NCBI GenBank assembly: GCA_964030785.1
Contig: OZ034975.1
Span: forward strand, 16,471,642 to 16,535,641
Length of the DNA stretch: 64,000 bases
From: Siderastrea siderea
Lineage: Eukaryota > Cnidaria > Anthozoa > Scleractinia > Rhizangiidae
Direction: 5' to 3'
The notes beneath the pieces are model-generated. The model was not told the origin of the DNA. It worked only from the letters and a program-made list of their open reading frames with translations, and searched no databases. A program made the position numbers and the translations under genes. Numbering within the stretch: the first letter of the stretch is position 1; each line of letters opens with the position of its first letter. Of this stretch, positions 1 through 9,300 are shown piece after piece.

Positions 1-525
1 GTCAAAATGGGATGGTTACGTAAAATCAGCAGTGTGTTGATTTTGGGACCGAACTTACAGCAAGAATTCATGGGGGATCAAATCCCCAACATGAAAAAAC
101 CCGTTGGCAATGATTGGAACGATGTGAACGACGATCAGAGCAACCCGGTCTTTGGGACGGTGTGTTCGTTTTTACCGGATTATTTACAATTGAGTATGAG
201 TTGTCATTGGCGTTTCACCAACTTGAATGTGGCGTTTCGGGCGGTGGTGGGTGAGCCCACACGATCGTTGCACGTGTACTCCGACGTAGCAGGCAGTACG
301 ATTGTGGGTAATCGCGTGACCGATTTGTTGCGAGAAATCCAGTACAAGCGACAAGGACGAGGCACCCTGTATTTTGAACCGTTGCACATTCAATACATGT
401 CTCTTCGTAATGAGGTGGTGGAAATGATTCACGTTCAAGTGGCTGAAACGATTGGTAGAGGAGGAGACTTGGTCAAGTTTGGTGAAGGCCATACCATTGT
501 CACGTTGCACTTCAAAAAGACATAA
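1..525 (+). CDS. Penton (minor capsid) protein, C-terminal part
   Basis: The frame is open from the first base, so the gene almost certainly begins upstream of the window and the ATG at 7 need not be its start. The C-terminal half has the pattern I know from penton proteins of adintoviruses and Polintons: a VYSDVAG segment, then VGN and a DLLR-like motif, a short Gly-containing turn, an aromatic-rich FEPLHIQYM strand, and a final strand that ends in VTLHF before the stop. These proteins fill the capsid vertices as pentamers next to the major capsid protein. It is followed after 38 bases by the PX-like gene on the same strand, so it heads the late structural block. No internal stop is seen. 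Family assignment comes from motif recognition, not a search. Confidence 0.75.
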   Translation, partial: VKMGWLRKISSVLILGPNLQQEFMGDQIPNMKKPVGNDWNDVNDDQSNPVFGTVCSFLPDYLQLSMSCHWRFTNLNVAFRAVVGEPTRSLHVYSDVAGSTIVGNRVTDLLREIQYKRQGRGTLYFEPLHIQYMSLRNEVVEMIHVQVAETIGRGGDLVKFGEGHTIVTLHFKKT

Positions 526-563
526 AAAGGGGTGGACATGGCCAAGGGAGTGTCTAATCAAAG

Positions 564-746
564 ATGCCCAAGACAAGAGTGCGTCGAAGGAGACGAAGAA
601 GGCAACCAGGGGGTTTATTCCCACTCGCGGCCCTCATTCCAGCCTTGATCGCTGGAGGGAAAGCCGTGGCGTTGGGTGCCGCGGGGGGTGCAGCGAGTTA
701 CGGGGCCAAAAAAGGGTTGGAAGCCGCTTTTCGGAAAAAACGATGA
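564..746 (+). CDS. PX/mu-like core peptide (first copy)
   Basis: This is a 60-residue peptide with an N-terminal run of about ten basic residues, then a GGLFPL segment and a hydrophobic, Ala/Gly-rich stretch (residues about 18-48), and a short basic tail. Adenovirus protein X (mu) and its adintovirus counterparts have this design: a DNA-condensing basic end and a hydrophobic segment that probably inserts in membrane or packs in the core. The start is the first ATG after the penton stop. An ATAAAAAGG motif lies about 40 bases upstream. A second, different PX-like peptide is encoded at 12385. The reading frame is intact. Confidence 0.72.
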   Translation: MPKTRVRRRRRRRQPGGLFPLAALIPALIAGGKAVALGAAGGAASYGAKKGLEAAFRKKR

Positions 747-749
747 CGG

Positions 750-757
750 TATAAAAA
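750..757 (+). promoter_or_regulatory. TATA box of the 111-residue late gene
   Basis: TATAAAAA lies immediately after the PX-like stop codon and about 63 bases before the ATG at 820. Similar TATA-like motifs precede most other late genes of this element. Confidence 0.5.
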
Positions 758-819
758 GAGACGAGTCCTGTGACACAAACAAAACGTGATCCTTGGTAAC
801 GCGTGAAGACGACAGTACG

Positions 820-1155
820 ATGCGTGGGGGAAGTTTGACACGATTTCGGACAGACGAGTGGTATGATCAACAGGGTCAAAGTGGAAAAGGGTTGGGGACG
901 GATCTCTTGCGTGGGGGGTTCCAAGGCCTTAAAAGCACGCGAAATCCTTTAAAACTGCCTAGTAATATCAAGAGAGGCTTGGAAACGGGTTTGACACGAG
1001 GTATCAAACGCAAAGCCGAAGACGTCATTAAAAAGGAAATCACTAAACAAGCCAAGAAAGCTTTGAGCCATAAGAACGTGAAAGAAGCTGTGCGTGTGGC
1101 CAGTGCTTTGTTTCCCAAACAAACCAAACGTGCGCGAGATATTTTTGGAGTGTGA
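820..1155 (+). CDS. Basic virion-type protein, 111 residues, unassigned
   Basis: The first ATG in the open frame is at 820; the frame extends upstream only with non-ATG codons. The product is Gly-rich at the N-terminus (MRGGSL) and then basic and helical (residues about 45-100, many Lys, Arg and Ala), ending in RDIFGV. A basic protein closing in a DIFG-like tail is common in the late block of adintovirus-like elements, where it probably packages DNA or lines the capsid. I do not recognise a specific family. It sits between the PX-like gene and an Arg-rich gene, all on one strand with almost no spacing, which supports a structural role. No lesion is seen. Confidence 0.6.
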   Translation: MRGGSLTRFRTDEWYDQQGQSGKGLGTDLLRGGFQGLKSTRNPLKLPSNIKRGLETGLTRGIKRKAEDVIKKEITKQAKKALSHKNVKEAVRVASALFPKQTKRARDIFGV

Positions 1156-1157
1156 AC

Positions 1158-1385
1158 ATGGAACCCGTCCCTTCACGACCTCGACGGATTCGTAGTGATC
1201 GAGGGTTGTCTCAATGGGGAGGACTGTATCCTTTTTGGAAACTCATGCGACGACAACGTGGTGGATGGTTAAGTCCCGAGGTGATGAGAGTCCCCGGGTT
1301 TGATTTGAGACAACGCTTAGCACGACGACGCTATAAAAACCCCCCACGACGACGAGGGGGTACCAGTACTCGACGACGACGTTAA
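1158..1385 (+). CDS. Arg-rich core-type protein, 75 residues
   Basis: The gene starts at the ATG three bases after the previous stop. The product is strongly basic, with Arg clusters near residues 8-12, 30-35 and 52-75 and an RRRGG/RRRR tail, plus a central aromatic patch (WGGLYPFW). This composition fits an adenovirus VII-like or protamine-like DNA-packing protein, but sequence motifs alone cannot prove that. It overlaps no other reliable gene and ends two bases before the major capsid protein ATG. Its last third contains the TATA box of the capsid gene. Confidence 0.55.
   Translation: MEPVPSRPRRIRSDRGLSQWGGLYPFWKLMRRQRGGWLSPEVMRVPGFDLRQRLARRRYKNPPRRRGGTSTRRRR
1332..1339 (+). promoter_or_regulatory. 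TATA box of the capsid gene
   Basis: TATAAAAA lies within the end of the Arg-rich gene, 56 bases upstream of the major capsid ATG at 1388. Confidence 0.5.
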
Positions 1386-1387
1386 AC

Positions 1388-2788
1388 ATGCCTGACGTGA
1401 GTACACAAACCGCCCCGGCTCACGTGCGTTCCGAAGGGACCGTCAACCCGGCGTTACGGATTTTCAAGGTGCCACCGACCGACATTAGCATCAATGCCTA
1501 TCGCATGGTCACCATTCAACCCACCACCACGGGTATCAATCCCATGGAATTCATCATTCCGGGGTTGGACGATTTTGTGGATTTGGGACGCAGTTACTTT
1601 ACCATGGAATTGAGATTGCAAAAGAGTACCAATGCCAACTTGGTGGCCGATGAAAAATTGTGGCCCGTCAATAATTTGGCCCATTCCATCATCAAACAAA
1701 TTGACTTGCATTTGAATGGCACGTTGATCAGTCCTCAATCCGACACCTATCATTACAAAGCTTACCTGGAAACCTTGCTGAATTATGACCGAGAAGATGG
1801 CAAGACCGTGTTGGGAGCCCAAGGATGGTTCAATCAAGTGGATTTCCCACCCCAATGGACTGCTACCAACACAGACAAAGCAGGGGACCATGCTCACTGA
1901 CAAGCTCTCAGTGACAACCAGAAAGGGGCCTTCGATACCTCTGTGGCCGAAGTGGCCAAGTATCTTGGAGGCGTCACCCACAGTCTAGTGTTTACCCCGC
2001 ACTTGGAAGTCTTTCATACCGGCAAATTGTTGGTGCCTGGCATAGAAATCAAGATGAAATTTCATTTCAACAGCCCGAACCTGTTTTTGAATGGAGTGGC
2101 TCTGGCAGGCCGATTGATGGAAGGCGATGTGAAACTACGGTTTCATCTATGTCAACTGCGTTTGAATGACGCCATCTACCAGAGTTTATCTGAAAAAAGA
2201 CACAATGAAGGCCAAGTGGCTGCTTACCCAACCGTCTGCAGTGAAATCCGGACCTTCAGCATGCAAAACAACCCGACCCGCTTTGATATCCCGAACCTGT
2301 TTCAAAGCAGAATACCCGACCGATTGATTGTGGGGTTACTGGACAGCCGCGCCTTCAATGGAGATGTGACCCGAGATCCTTTCTGCTTCCAGAAATTTGG
2401 TCTGACGTCCATTAAACAGATTGTCAAAGGAGAAGAATACCCTTATGAAACCCTCCAGTTAGTGCACAACAATGGCAGCCGACATAATCTAGGCTACTTC
2501 CGCTTTCTGCAAGCCAGTGGCGCTTGGTGTAAAAAGAAAGGCAATATGGTAGAACTGCTGGATTGGGGCCAAGCTAAAAATTGTACCTTGTACATGTTTG
2601 ACAATGTCGCCAATGGATGTGCTGACAGTCAAAACCTCAACCCCAAGCAAACAGGCGATTTACAACTGGTCTTGGAATTTGGAGCCGCCCCCGGTCTCAA
2701 TATAACTGTACTCGTGTATGGTGAATTTGAGAACTTGCTGGAGATTGACAGGAACGGAGCCGTGTTGTATAACATTTACCAACACTGA
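1388..2788 (+). pseudogene. Major capsid protein (hexon-like), in-frame stop
   Basis: Two open segments in the same frame, 1388-1900 and 1901-2788, are separated only by a TGA at 1898-1900. Together they span about 466 codons, near the usual length for the double-jelly-roll capsid protein of this group. Family-like features include an N-terminal RIFKVPPTD segment, EFIIPGLDDFVDL, a PVNNLAHSIIKQIDLHLNGT strand typical of adinto/Polinton capsid proteins, and YHYKAYLE. The second part has PHLEVFHTGKLL and a C-terminal LVLEFGAA and VLVYGEFEN. The stop could arise from one C-to-T transition; it is either a disabling mutation or a sequencing error. The gene's final TGA overlaps the protease ATG. Confidence 0.85.
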
Positions 2789-3327
2789 TGGAACATGTGG
2801 CCTTGAATAATGTGCAGTTGGATTATTTAGCCCGAGACGACCCGCAATTGAAACCTGTCTTTTACGGAAAGGTGGCCTGTGATCGTTTACCCAAGAGTCC
2901 TCGTAAGACCCAACCCCAAGGGTACATTGTGAATACGGACCCGCACGATCAACCGGGACAACATTGGTTAGCGGTGTGGACAGATGGAAAGGTGTGTGAA
3001 GTCCTGGACAGTTATGCCTTGCCCTTGGACACGTACGTGCAAGCCACCCCGTTACGAGATTGGATCGTGCAACATTGGAAGTATGTGGTGACCAATGGCA
3101 AGTCCCTCCAAGCCATTTCAAGCAAGAGTTGTGGTGATTACGCCTTGTTGTACTTGAAAGCCAAAGCCCGTGGACGGACCTTGCAAGCGTTTTTAAATGA
3201 GTTTTCGGATCATGATTATGTCAGTAATGACCATCAAGCTGGTCAACGCCTTCAACAATTGATTGTAGGTCAAGAATCGAGATGGTATCAACTCTGTTGT
3301 CATCCGTATCATCAATGTAATGGTTAA
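2788..3327 (+). CDS. Adenain-like maturation cysteine protease
   Basis: The product is 179 residues, shorter than adenovirus protease (about 200) and normal for Polinton-type proteases. It has the Ulp1/adenain layout: an N-terminal DYLARDD segment and the catalytic His in GQHWLAVW. A probable acidic partner follows in VLDSYA, and the nucleophile Cys lies in KSCGDYALLYL after a Gln-containing strand. Such enzymes cleave capsid and core precursors during virion maturation. The start ATG overlaps the capsid stop (TGATG), which supports coupling in one late block. The stop TAA is followed by AATAAA at 3326-3331, a possible polyadenylation signal. The frame is intact and all expected active-site residues are present. 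Confidence 0.88.
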   Translation: MEHVALNNVQLDYLARDDPQLKPVFYGKVACDRLPKSPRKTQPQGYIVNTDPHDQPGQHWLAVWTDGKVCEVLDSYALPLDTYVQATPLRDWIVQHWKYVVTNGKSLQAISSKSCGDYALLYLKAKARGRTLQAFLNEFSDHDYVSNDHQAGQRLQQLIVGQESRWYQLCCHPYHQCNG

Positions 3328-3331
3328 ATAA
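3326..3331 (+). terminator. Possible polyadenylation signal after the protease gene
   Basis: AATAAA overlaps the protease stop codon and precedes the tRNA-like gene. This is the only clear polyadenylation hexamer between the protease and ATPase genes. Confidence 0.35.
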
Positions 3332-3354
3332 AAAATATGTTGGAAAACGGTGTC

Positions 3355-3438
3355 GGAGTCGTAGCTCAGTCGGTAGAGCCTTTGGATCCCCCGAACAAAT
3401 AGGAGGATCGTGCGTGGGTTCGAGTCCCACCGACTCCA
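3355..3438 (+). ncRNA. tRNA-like Pol III gene
   Basis: A 7 bp acceptor stem pairs perfectly (GGAGTCG at 3355-3361 with CGACTCC at 3431-3437) and is followed by an A at 3438. The D arm (GCTC/GAGC) contains an A-box (TAGCTCAGTCGGTAGA) and the T arm (GTGGG/CCCAC) contains a perfect B-box (GGTTCGAGTCC). The anticodon region (3380-3413, 34 nt) does not form a normal 5 bp stem with a 7 nt loop. It can instead form a longer hairpin of GATCCCCC with GGAGGATC. So this is probably not a decoding tRNA. A run of nine T residues follows as a Pol III terminator. It lies on the coding strand between protease and ATPase genes, where a virus-associated Pol III RNA would be plausible. Confidence 0.72.
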
Positions 3439-3452
3439 ATAAAAAGGTGCCG

Positions 3453-3461
3453 TTTTTTTTT
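3453..3461 (+). terminator. Pol III T-run terminator
   Basis: Nine consecutive T residues lie 15 bases past the tRNA-like sequence, sufficient for RNA polymerase III termination. They end about 20 bases before the ATPase ATG. Confidence 0.6.
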
Positions 3462-3481
3462 CATGGGTATTAGTCCTCGTC

Positions 3482-4009
3482 ATGCAAACGGGGAAACCGT
3501 TTCGTTTTCATACCCCCTCCAGTATTTTGGTCGTGGGGCCATCGGGATGTGGCAAAACCGTGTTTACAGAAAAACTCTTGGTAGACAACCCGGAGTTGTT
3601 TGAAAGTCCCCCGACCCAACGGCATTATTGTTATGGGGCCTGGCAAGATCGATTTCGAAGCATGCAAGATCAAGGGGTCGTGTTTCACGAAGGGATTCCC
3701 GATCATGAGGCGTTGGTCCAATGGTTTCCTCAAGGACAAGGGGTCCTGGTCTTGGATGATTTAATGGATGAAGGCAGTCACGATAAACGCGTGTTGGATT
3801 TATTCACCAAACATTCACATCATCAAGGGGTGACGGTATTGTACTTGTGCCAAGACATGTTTCCCGTGGGTCGATATGCTAAAAGTATTTCCCGCAATGC
3901 CCATTACATTGTGGCGTTCAAGAACCCCCGAGATCAATTAGGGGTACGCAATGTCATGCTTCAATCGTTTCCGACCACTTGGAAAGACACGTTTGAGACG
4001 TTTAGGGCT
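3482..4009 (+). pseudogene. Packaging ATPase (FtsK/HerA type), N-terminal part, interrupted
   Basis: The segment has the core of a viral genome-packaging ATPase: an N-terminal PFRFHTPSS strand, the Walker A loop GPSGCGKT (about residues 19-26), and a Walker B strand VLVLDDLMDE near residues 83-92. After that come a sensor-like YLCQDMFP and an FKNPRD segment. This enzyme pumps DNA into capsids in Polintons, adintoviruses and related viruses. Viral coding ends around 4009 within FRA, and the frame then reaches a stop at 4013-4015 in foreign DNA. The missing C-terminus is found at 10614-10743, so the gene was split by an insertion rather than lost. A weak ATAAAAAGG motif precedes the ATG by about 40 bases. 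Confidence 0.87.
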
Positions 4010-4159
4010 GGCTGAAGACAATCGGAAAACTTTGCATTGGCCGCCATCTTGGATTTTTAGTGTAGCATTCCTAAATCTTGAAGTTTACCCAGTATTATCC
4101 GTCGCCTTCGTTCAAGGCCGAACTTGGCGAATCCATGGGCTGGTGAGTTCACCGTCGAC

Positions 4160-4489
4160 ATGCCTGGAGAGATATTCTCCTGTATTGCAAAAGACATTAT
4201 GGGAAGGACAAATTTTGGGCATCAGTTATTGGAAACTAATACCCAAACTAATTATAAGATAGTCGACATTCGAAAGGCAAAATACCTGTTCAGAAGAATG
4301 GACTTGGATGGATTTGAAGTGAATCGTGATAGTATCTTGATAAAGCGTTTGTCTGAACCATTTGAAAGATGTGAAGTAATTGCCTCAGAAGAGAAGCCTC
4401 TGGAGTTAAAATTTCACAAGACAAATGAGGTTCTCTCAGTGAAGTTTTGTTATGGTTACTGGAACAAGAGTGGTGTTCCACAACACTAA
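4160..4489 (+). CDS. Hypothetical ORF, 109 residues
   Basis: This open frame from the ATG at 4160 encodes a mixed-charge product with IFSCIAKDIMG, RRMDLDGFEV and a C-terminal SVKFCYGYW segment. I recognise no family. It lies in the left part of the insertion, between two sequence blocks (4048-4105 and 4444-4782) that recur together at 4884-4941 and 5003-5338 without this ORF. It may be an exon fragment carried by a mobile element, or a chance ORF. Coding status is uncertain. Confidence 0.25.
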   Translation: MPGEIFSCIAKDIMGRTNFGHQLLETNTQTNYKIVDIRKAKYLFRRMDLDGFEVNRDSILIKRLSEPFERCEVIASEEKPLELKFHKTNEVLSVKFCYGYWNKSGVPQH

Positions 4490-4661
4490 AATGATACAAA
4501 CATTCCTATTAACAATTTTGCCAAACTTCTGTTATTGATATTATCATCATTATTTCAGGGTGTGTTATTGTATACATATGGGAGTTTCTGTTTCATATTT
4601 ACTATATCTAGCTGGAGAGCGGAGTACCACAGCACTAGTCTAGATCGAAAGACATTTATTT

Positions 4662-4883
4662 TTGGTGAACATCAGCCGGTAATATATTAAATAATATATA
4701 GTAGCAGCGTCCTAAAGCGTTGAATAAATTGGACTTGACATGTAACTTTTTTCAGATTTGTTGTTGTCGATTTTTAATTATGAAGATATCTGTTGGTGAA
4801 CATTGATATCTGTTGGTTTCAAAATATAGTTCACCAATGGATTAAATATATTATTTAATATATTACCGGCTGATGTTCACCAA
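4662..4883. repeat. Hairpin-type inverted repeat (possible MITE)
   Basis: Arms of about 37 bp at 4662-4700 and 4846-4883 are near-perfect reverse complements, each containing GAACATCAGCCGGTAATATA or its complement. The left arm alone recurs at 5220-5258. Confidence 0.7.
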
Positions 4884-5754
4884 TGGATTTTTAGTGTAGC
4901 ATTCCTAAATCTTGAACTTTACCCAGTATTCACCTCGGGCTTCAAATGACCCATTTGAGGGGTGGTTTGGCCCCGCCGTGTTCGTTCAATTGTTGAGTTT
5001 TAGTTTTGTTATGGTTACTGGAACAAGAGTGGTGTTCCACAACACTAAAATGATACAAACATTCCTATTAACAATTTTGCCAAACTTCTGTTATTGATAT
5101 TATCATCATTATTTCAGGGTGTGTTATTGTATACATATGGGAGTTTCTGTTTCATATTTACTATATCTAGCTGGAGAGCGGAGTACCACAGCACTAGTCT
5201 AGATCGAAAAACATTTATTTTTGGTGAACATCAGCCGGTAATATATTAAATAATATATAGTAGCAGCGTCCTGAAGCGTTGAATAAATTGGACTTGACAT
5301 GTAACTTTTTCAGATTTGTTGTTGTTGATTTTTAATTAGACTGTTATTAGCCCAGGTAAATTGCTAAACATCAAATGAACCAAAATCAATTACTGTAAGT
5401 TAAGTTCAATGATTTTATTTGGACCGGCTAGCCATTCTTCTATGCTGAAGTTAGGTTTGGCTGAATGACCCCTGAAATGTCATGTCATTCTACCTGGCAA
5501 ACTTAAAATTAGAAATTGTTTTGATTTATGTGAAGTGTGGTATTTGACTTTTGTTGCTGTTGTTGATGTTTAATCAGACAGTTACCGGTATATCAAATTA
5601 AATTCTTACCTCTGATCCATTGCGATGAATGCTGTCCAAACTACAGACTACTTGTGATGTACAGAAATTTCCCTCTAGCTTCTCATATATGAGCTGTTGC
5701 AGTTTTTTGGGGGGGATTTGACTGTAATTTTGAGGTCAAAAGAAATTAATATTG

Positions 5755-6287
5755 ATATTAATAAGAAACAATTGTTTTATTTCAGAATAGCCATGAGACA
5801 AACACTATTTTTGTCTAAAGAGCTTTTAATACTAAAAGTTGATGTTGTTCCAGTCTGTTATGAGCAGACTTTGTTGAATTTACTGTTTGGTTGCAAAGGC
5901 AGATGCTGTGACCAGGCTGATTATTGAAGTTTTGGTCCATCTATTTCAACTTTAGGGCCGCTCTTCAGATATCACAGCAAGCTGGTTAAAGGCACCAGTT
6001 CCCTTGATTTTGAAACCAAACAAACAAAACAGATTTATTTTTTCAGTTGACGACAACAATAGTTGTTTAAATCAATATTATTAATAAGAAACAATTGTTT
6101 TATTTCAGAATAGCCATGAGACAAACACTATTTTTGTCTAAAGAGCTTTTAATACTAAAAGTTGATGTTGTTCCAGTCTGTTATGAGCAGACTTTGTTGA
6201 ATTTACTGTTTGGTTGCAACAGCAGATGCTGCGACCAGGGTGATTATTGAAGTTTTGGCCCAACTATTTCAACTTTAGGGCCGCTCT
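5755..6287. repeat. Direct duplication of about 210 bp
   Basis: Segments 5755-5968 and 6078-6287 are almost identical, both ending in TTTAGGGCCGCTCT. The second copy runs directly into the left inverted end of the transposase-like gene unit. I see no convincing gene between 4490 and 6307. Confidence 0.8.
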
Positions 6288-6307
6288 AAAATTTGCGCGA
6301 GGGCACA

Positions 6308-9300
6308 TTAAACATTTTTCCCCTCTCCTCTCTCAAACAATTTCTTTAAAGCAGAGGAAATTTTCCCTTTCGTAGTGGCTTCTTTCACCAAGTTCATCGT
6401 GCTGCTCATGCAGATCAAACATCCATCATCATCAGAATCTGACTTCTGTAGTCCACAGTAGCAGTATGAGGCATGTTTCTCTGCTACTTTCTTCGGGATG
6501 TATGAATCACAGGCTTTCTTCTTTTCGGGGCGATAGGTTATACTGTGTGGATCTAGTTCTCGCAGCCACACCAGAGAAAGGTATTCATGCCTGAAAACCA
6601 TCCACCACCTCTGGTTTTTGTTCACATTACAAGTGTTTTGTACATGAGAGGCAAGTTTAATGTGCTTGGCTTCTCGTCCTTGCATCGAATTAAGGCCGAG
6701 GCCAAATCCACTTTCTTTAAATAACTGTTGGGTGTGGTAGGGGATTGCATAACCAATTGTCCAAACTGTAGGGTTTACGCCACTAAGCAAAAGAGAGTTA
6801 GCATTAAAATAATTTTGGCACGTGCTTTCAAGTTCTGCCAACTGTTCTCTACTTATTTCTACCCTTGAAAACAGTGAGCCACTGTCTCGAAGTTGTAAAG
6901 CTGTAAAAGCTAAAGTATGCAGTTTTACTTTGGTTGAAACTGAAAGATTGTTGGTGGCTAAGAGGACTTCAATTAAGAACCCAAAGTACCAACAGCATCT
7001 TTTGGATTCTAAACCTGTAAAGCGATAACTGTATGGAATTCCTTTCCTTCTTTTCTCAGAGAACCAACGGCAAAAATTTTTGTACAGACGTCCACACTTC
7101 ATGCGTTCTTTCACACAGTTAAAAAACTTAACTAAACAACAGGAAGTTGGCAGATCTGATAAAGCCACTGCAGCCTTCAATTTATTGGAATCTGTATACT
7201 GCATTGCTATAGTCAAGCAATTGGTAAACCATTGCTGCCAACCATTGTTTATGCAATGGAGTGGATCTGGCTTTATCAAGGTGACATACTTTCCAAGGGG
7301 TGGAACATACTCTTGCCTTGACTTATTTTGTGCAATGAATTCAGTAACTTTACTCCTCTGCTTGCCATCAGGATCTTTAAGATGCTTCTTAAATTGTTCA
7401 ACCTTTCTTGCCACTTCTAATCGCTTTTCATAATTCCAAGGTTGCCACGTTGCATCTGAACCTCCTATAGAGCCAAATATTGTGTCTTTGTTGCTTTGTG
7501 AGACATTAGCAAATGGAGAGAAATACGTGGCAGCATTGTTCAACTCTCCAGATGAGGAGGAGGCCCACTTCATGTCTGAAGGAATTAATTTGAAGATGAA
7601 TTTCACTTGATGCCCCTTCTCAGTGGTCAACAGTTTGTTTTCCAATTCTTCCATTTCTGTTGTAAGTTGTTGTGTGTAGGCTTTCATCAAGGGGTGGTCT
7701 TCTTCACAGTTTGCCCCAAGAATCAGGTGATTGTCATTGCAGGATTGGACCCTGTTCAACAGGTTTAGGAAACTGACCAGGTAGGCTGTAAGAATGATCA
7801 CAAGAACATGACATATACATTACATATACATACACACACACATAATGTACATTACATACACCTCTCTTTGGAGACCAATTCATCAATTCTCATTACTTTT
7901 TGTCTTGATTAATTATTGATTTTGTAAAGAGAAGTTTTATGTTGGTTACTCTTGGGAGTTAAGGGTTAAATGTGTGCAAAATGTTAACAAGTTTCGCAGC
8001 AATATGAGGTACAACTATGCCCTAAAAGAGATACTGAAAATTCAATAGTTTCTTGCAATGGTATTATTAATTTATTTTCCTTTGTTTTTATTCACAGAGT
8101 CTGAAACTTGTTTTTATTTGTGTTCGATTATTTTAGCATCATGAAGTTTAAGCTAATATTTAAACTTAACTCAATCATAACTTATATCAGTACCTTATAC
8201 ACTACACTGGTTCACTAAACAAGCTAAACTAGCTAAACTAGCTTACCTGTCGCACAATCATCTTTCCCAAATGGTGCACCATCTGCCCCTACAGCAACCC
8301 AAAATAGTCTCTCTTCACCATTAAACCAATGAAGCATGGGTGTTTCATTATGAAGTTCCAAATATAGATCAGCTAGTTTCAGGAGAAATGGTTTAAGTGG
8401 TCTGTAAACACCAGAAACACATTCTGTAGATAGCTCTGAGGCTAGTGTTTCTAAATCTTTCAGTTCTCCAACATCAATAGTTTTTAAAAAGGACATAAGC
8501 TTTTTATAGGGTAAAATTTTGGGAACTTCCACCCCTGGAAGGATTTCAGCTTTCTGATTTTTTCTCTTTTTCGCCCCTGGCTCATTTAGGATGTCAGAAC
8601 TATTTCTTACGCTGGTGTATTTTCTTTTGCCAAGCAGCCCACTCTCATATAGTACACGCATGCTTCTAATTTGGTTTGCTTGACTCTTTTCATATTCTTT
8701 GACTTTGCTGTTCACAATGCTTGGAATAACTGAATTCATGCATTTTTTGGAATTGGAAATATACTCTCTCATGTCTCCAGTTTCTGCGAAGCTAATTAAA
8801 GATGTCCAAAGGCCGTCTTTCACTGATTTTGTTTGCTCTTCCTCAGGAGTGTAAACATGGCTGTTACAGTGAATAGCTTTTACAGCCTGAACTGTTTTTT
8901 GTTTTCGTCTTTTGAACTGACTTGCTGACATACTCAATGTTTCACTATTAGTTGGACTGATTTTACTGGTCACAGACGGCCTCTTTGCCTTTTTTCCTGG
9001 TACACTTGGGTGTTCGCACTGACCCGCTGTGGCTTCAATTTCTGTGAGCTATAAAAAGAACATTTCCTAACTCACTAACATAACTTGCTAACTAAGACTA
9101 ATGCAGGGTTCAATTCTACCTGTTACCATCCCCCCCCCGGCACACCTCCGGGGATTTGCAATTTTTTTCTTACTTGGCCGTCTATTCCCCACCCCCGGGC
9201 ATGCAGAAAGAGACAATTCCCCACCCCCGGGACTCCTCATCGACCACAAATACGTTGTTTTGTGTTCAAAATTGATTTCCGTACAATAGCACAATCAGAC

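Larger units (their letters stand above)
4048..5338. repeat. Direct duplication, second copy lacking an internal segment
   Basis: The block 4048-4105 recurs at 4884-4941 and the block 4444-4782 recurs at 5003-5338 with few differences. In the first copy about 340 bp including an ORF lies between the two blocks. In the second copy only about 60 bp lies there, including a fragment resembling the viral ATPase. Confidence 0.8.

Noticed and set aside
3193..3483. Leftward frames with ESVGLEPTHDPP-type peptides
   Set aside because: They are the antisense translation of the tRNA-like gene and the protease end.
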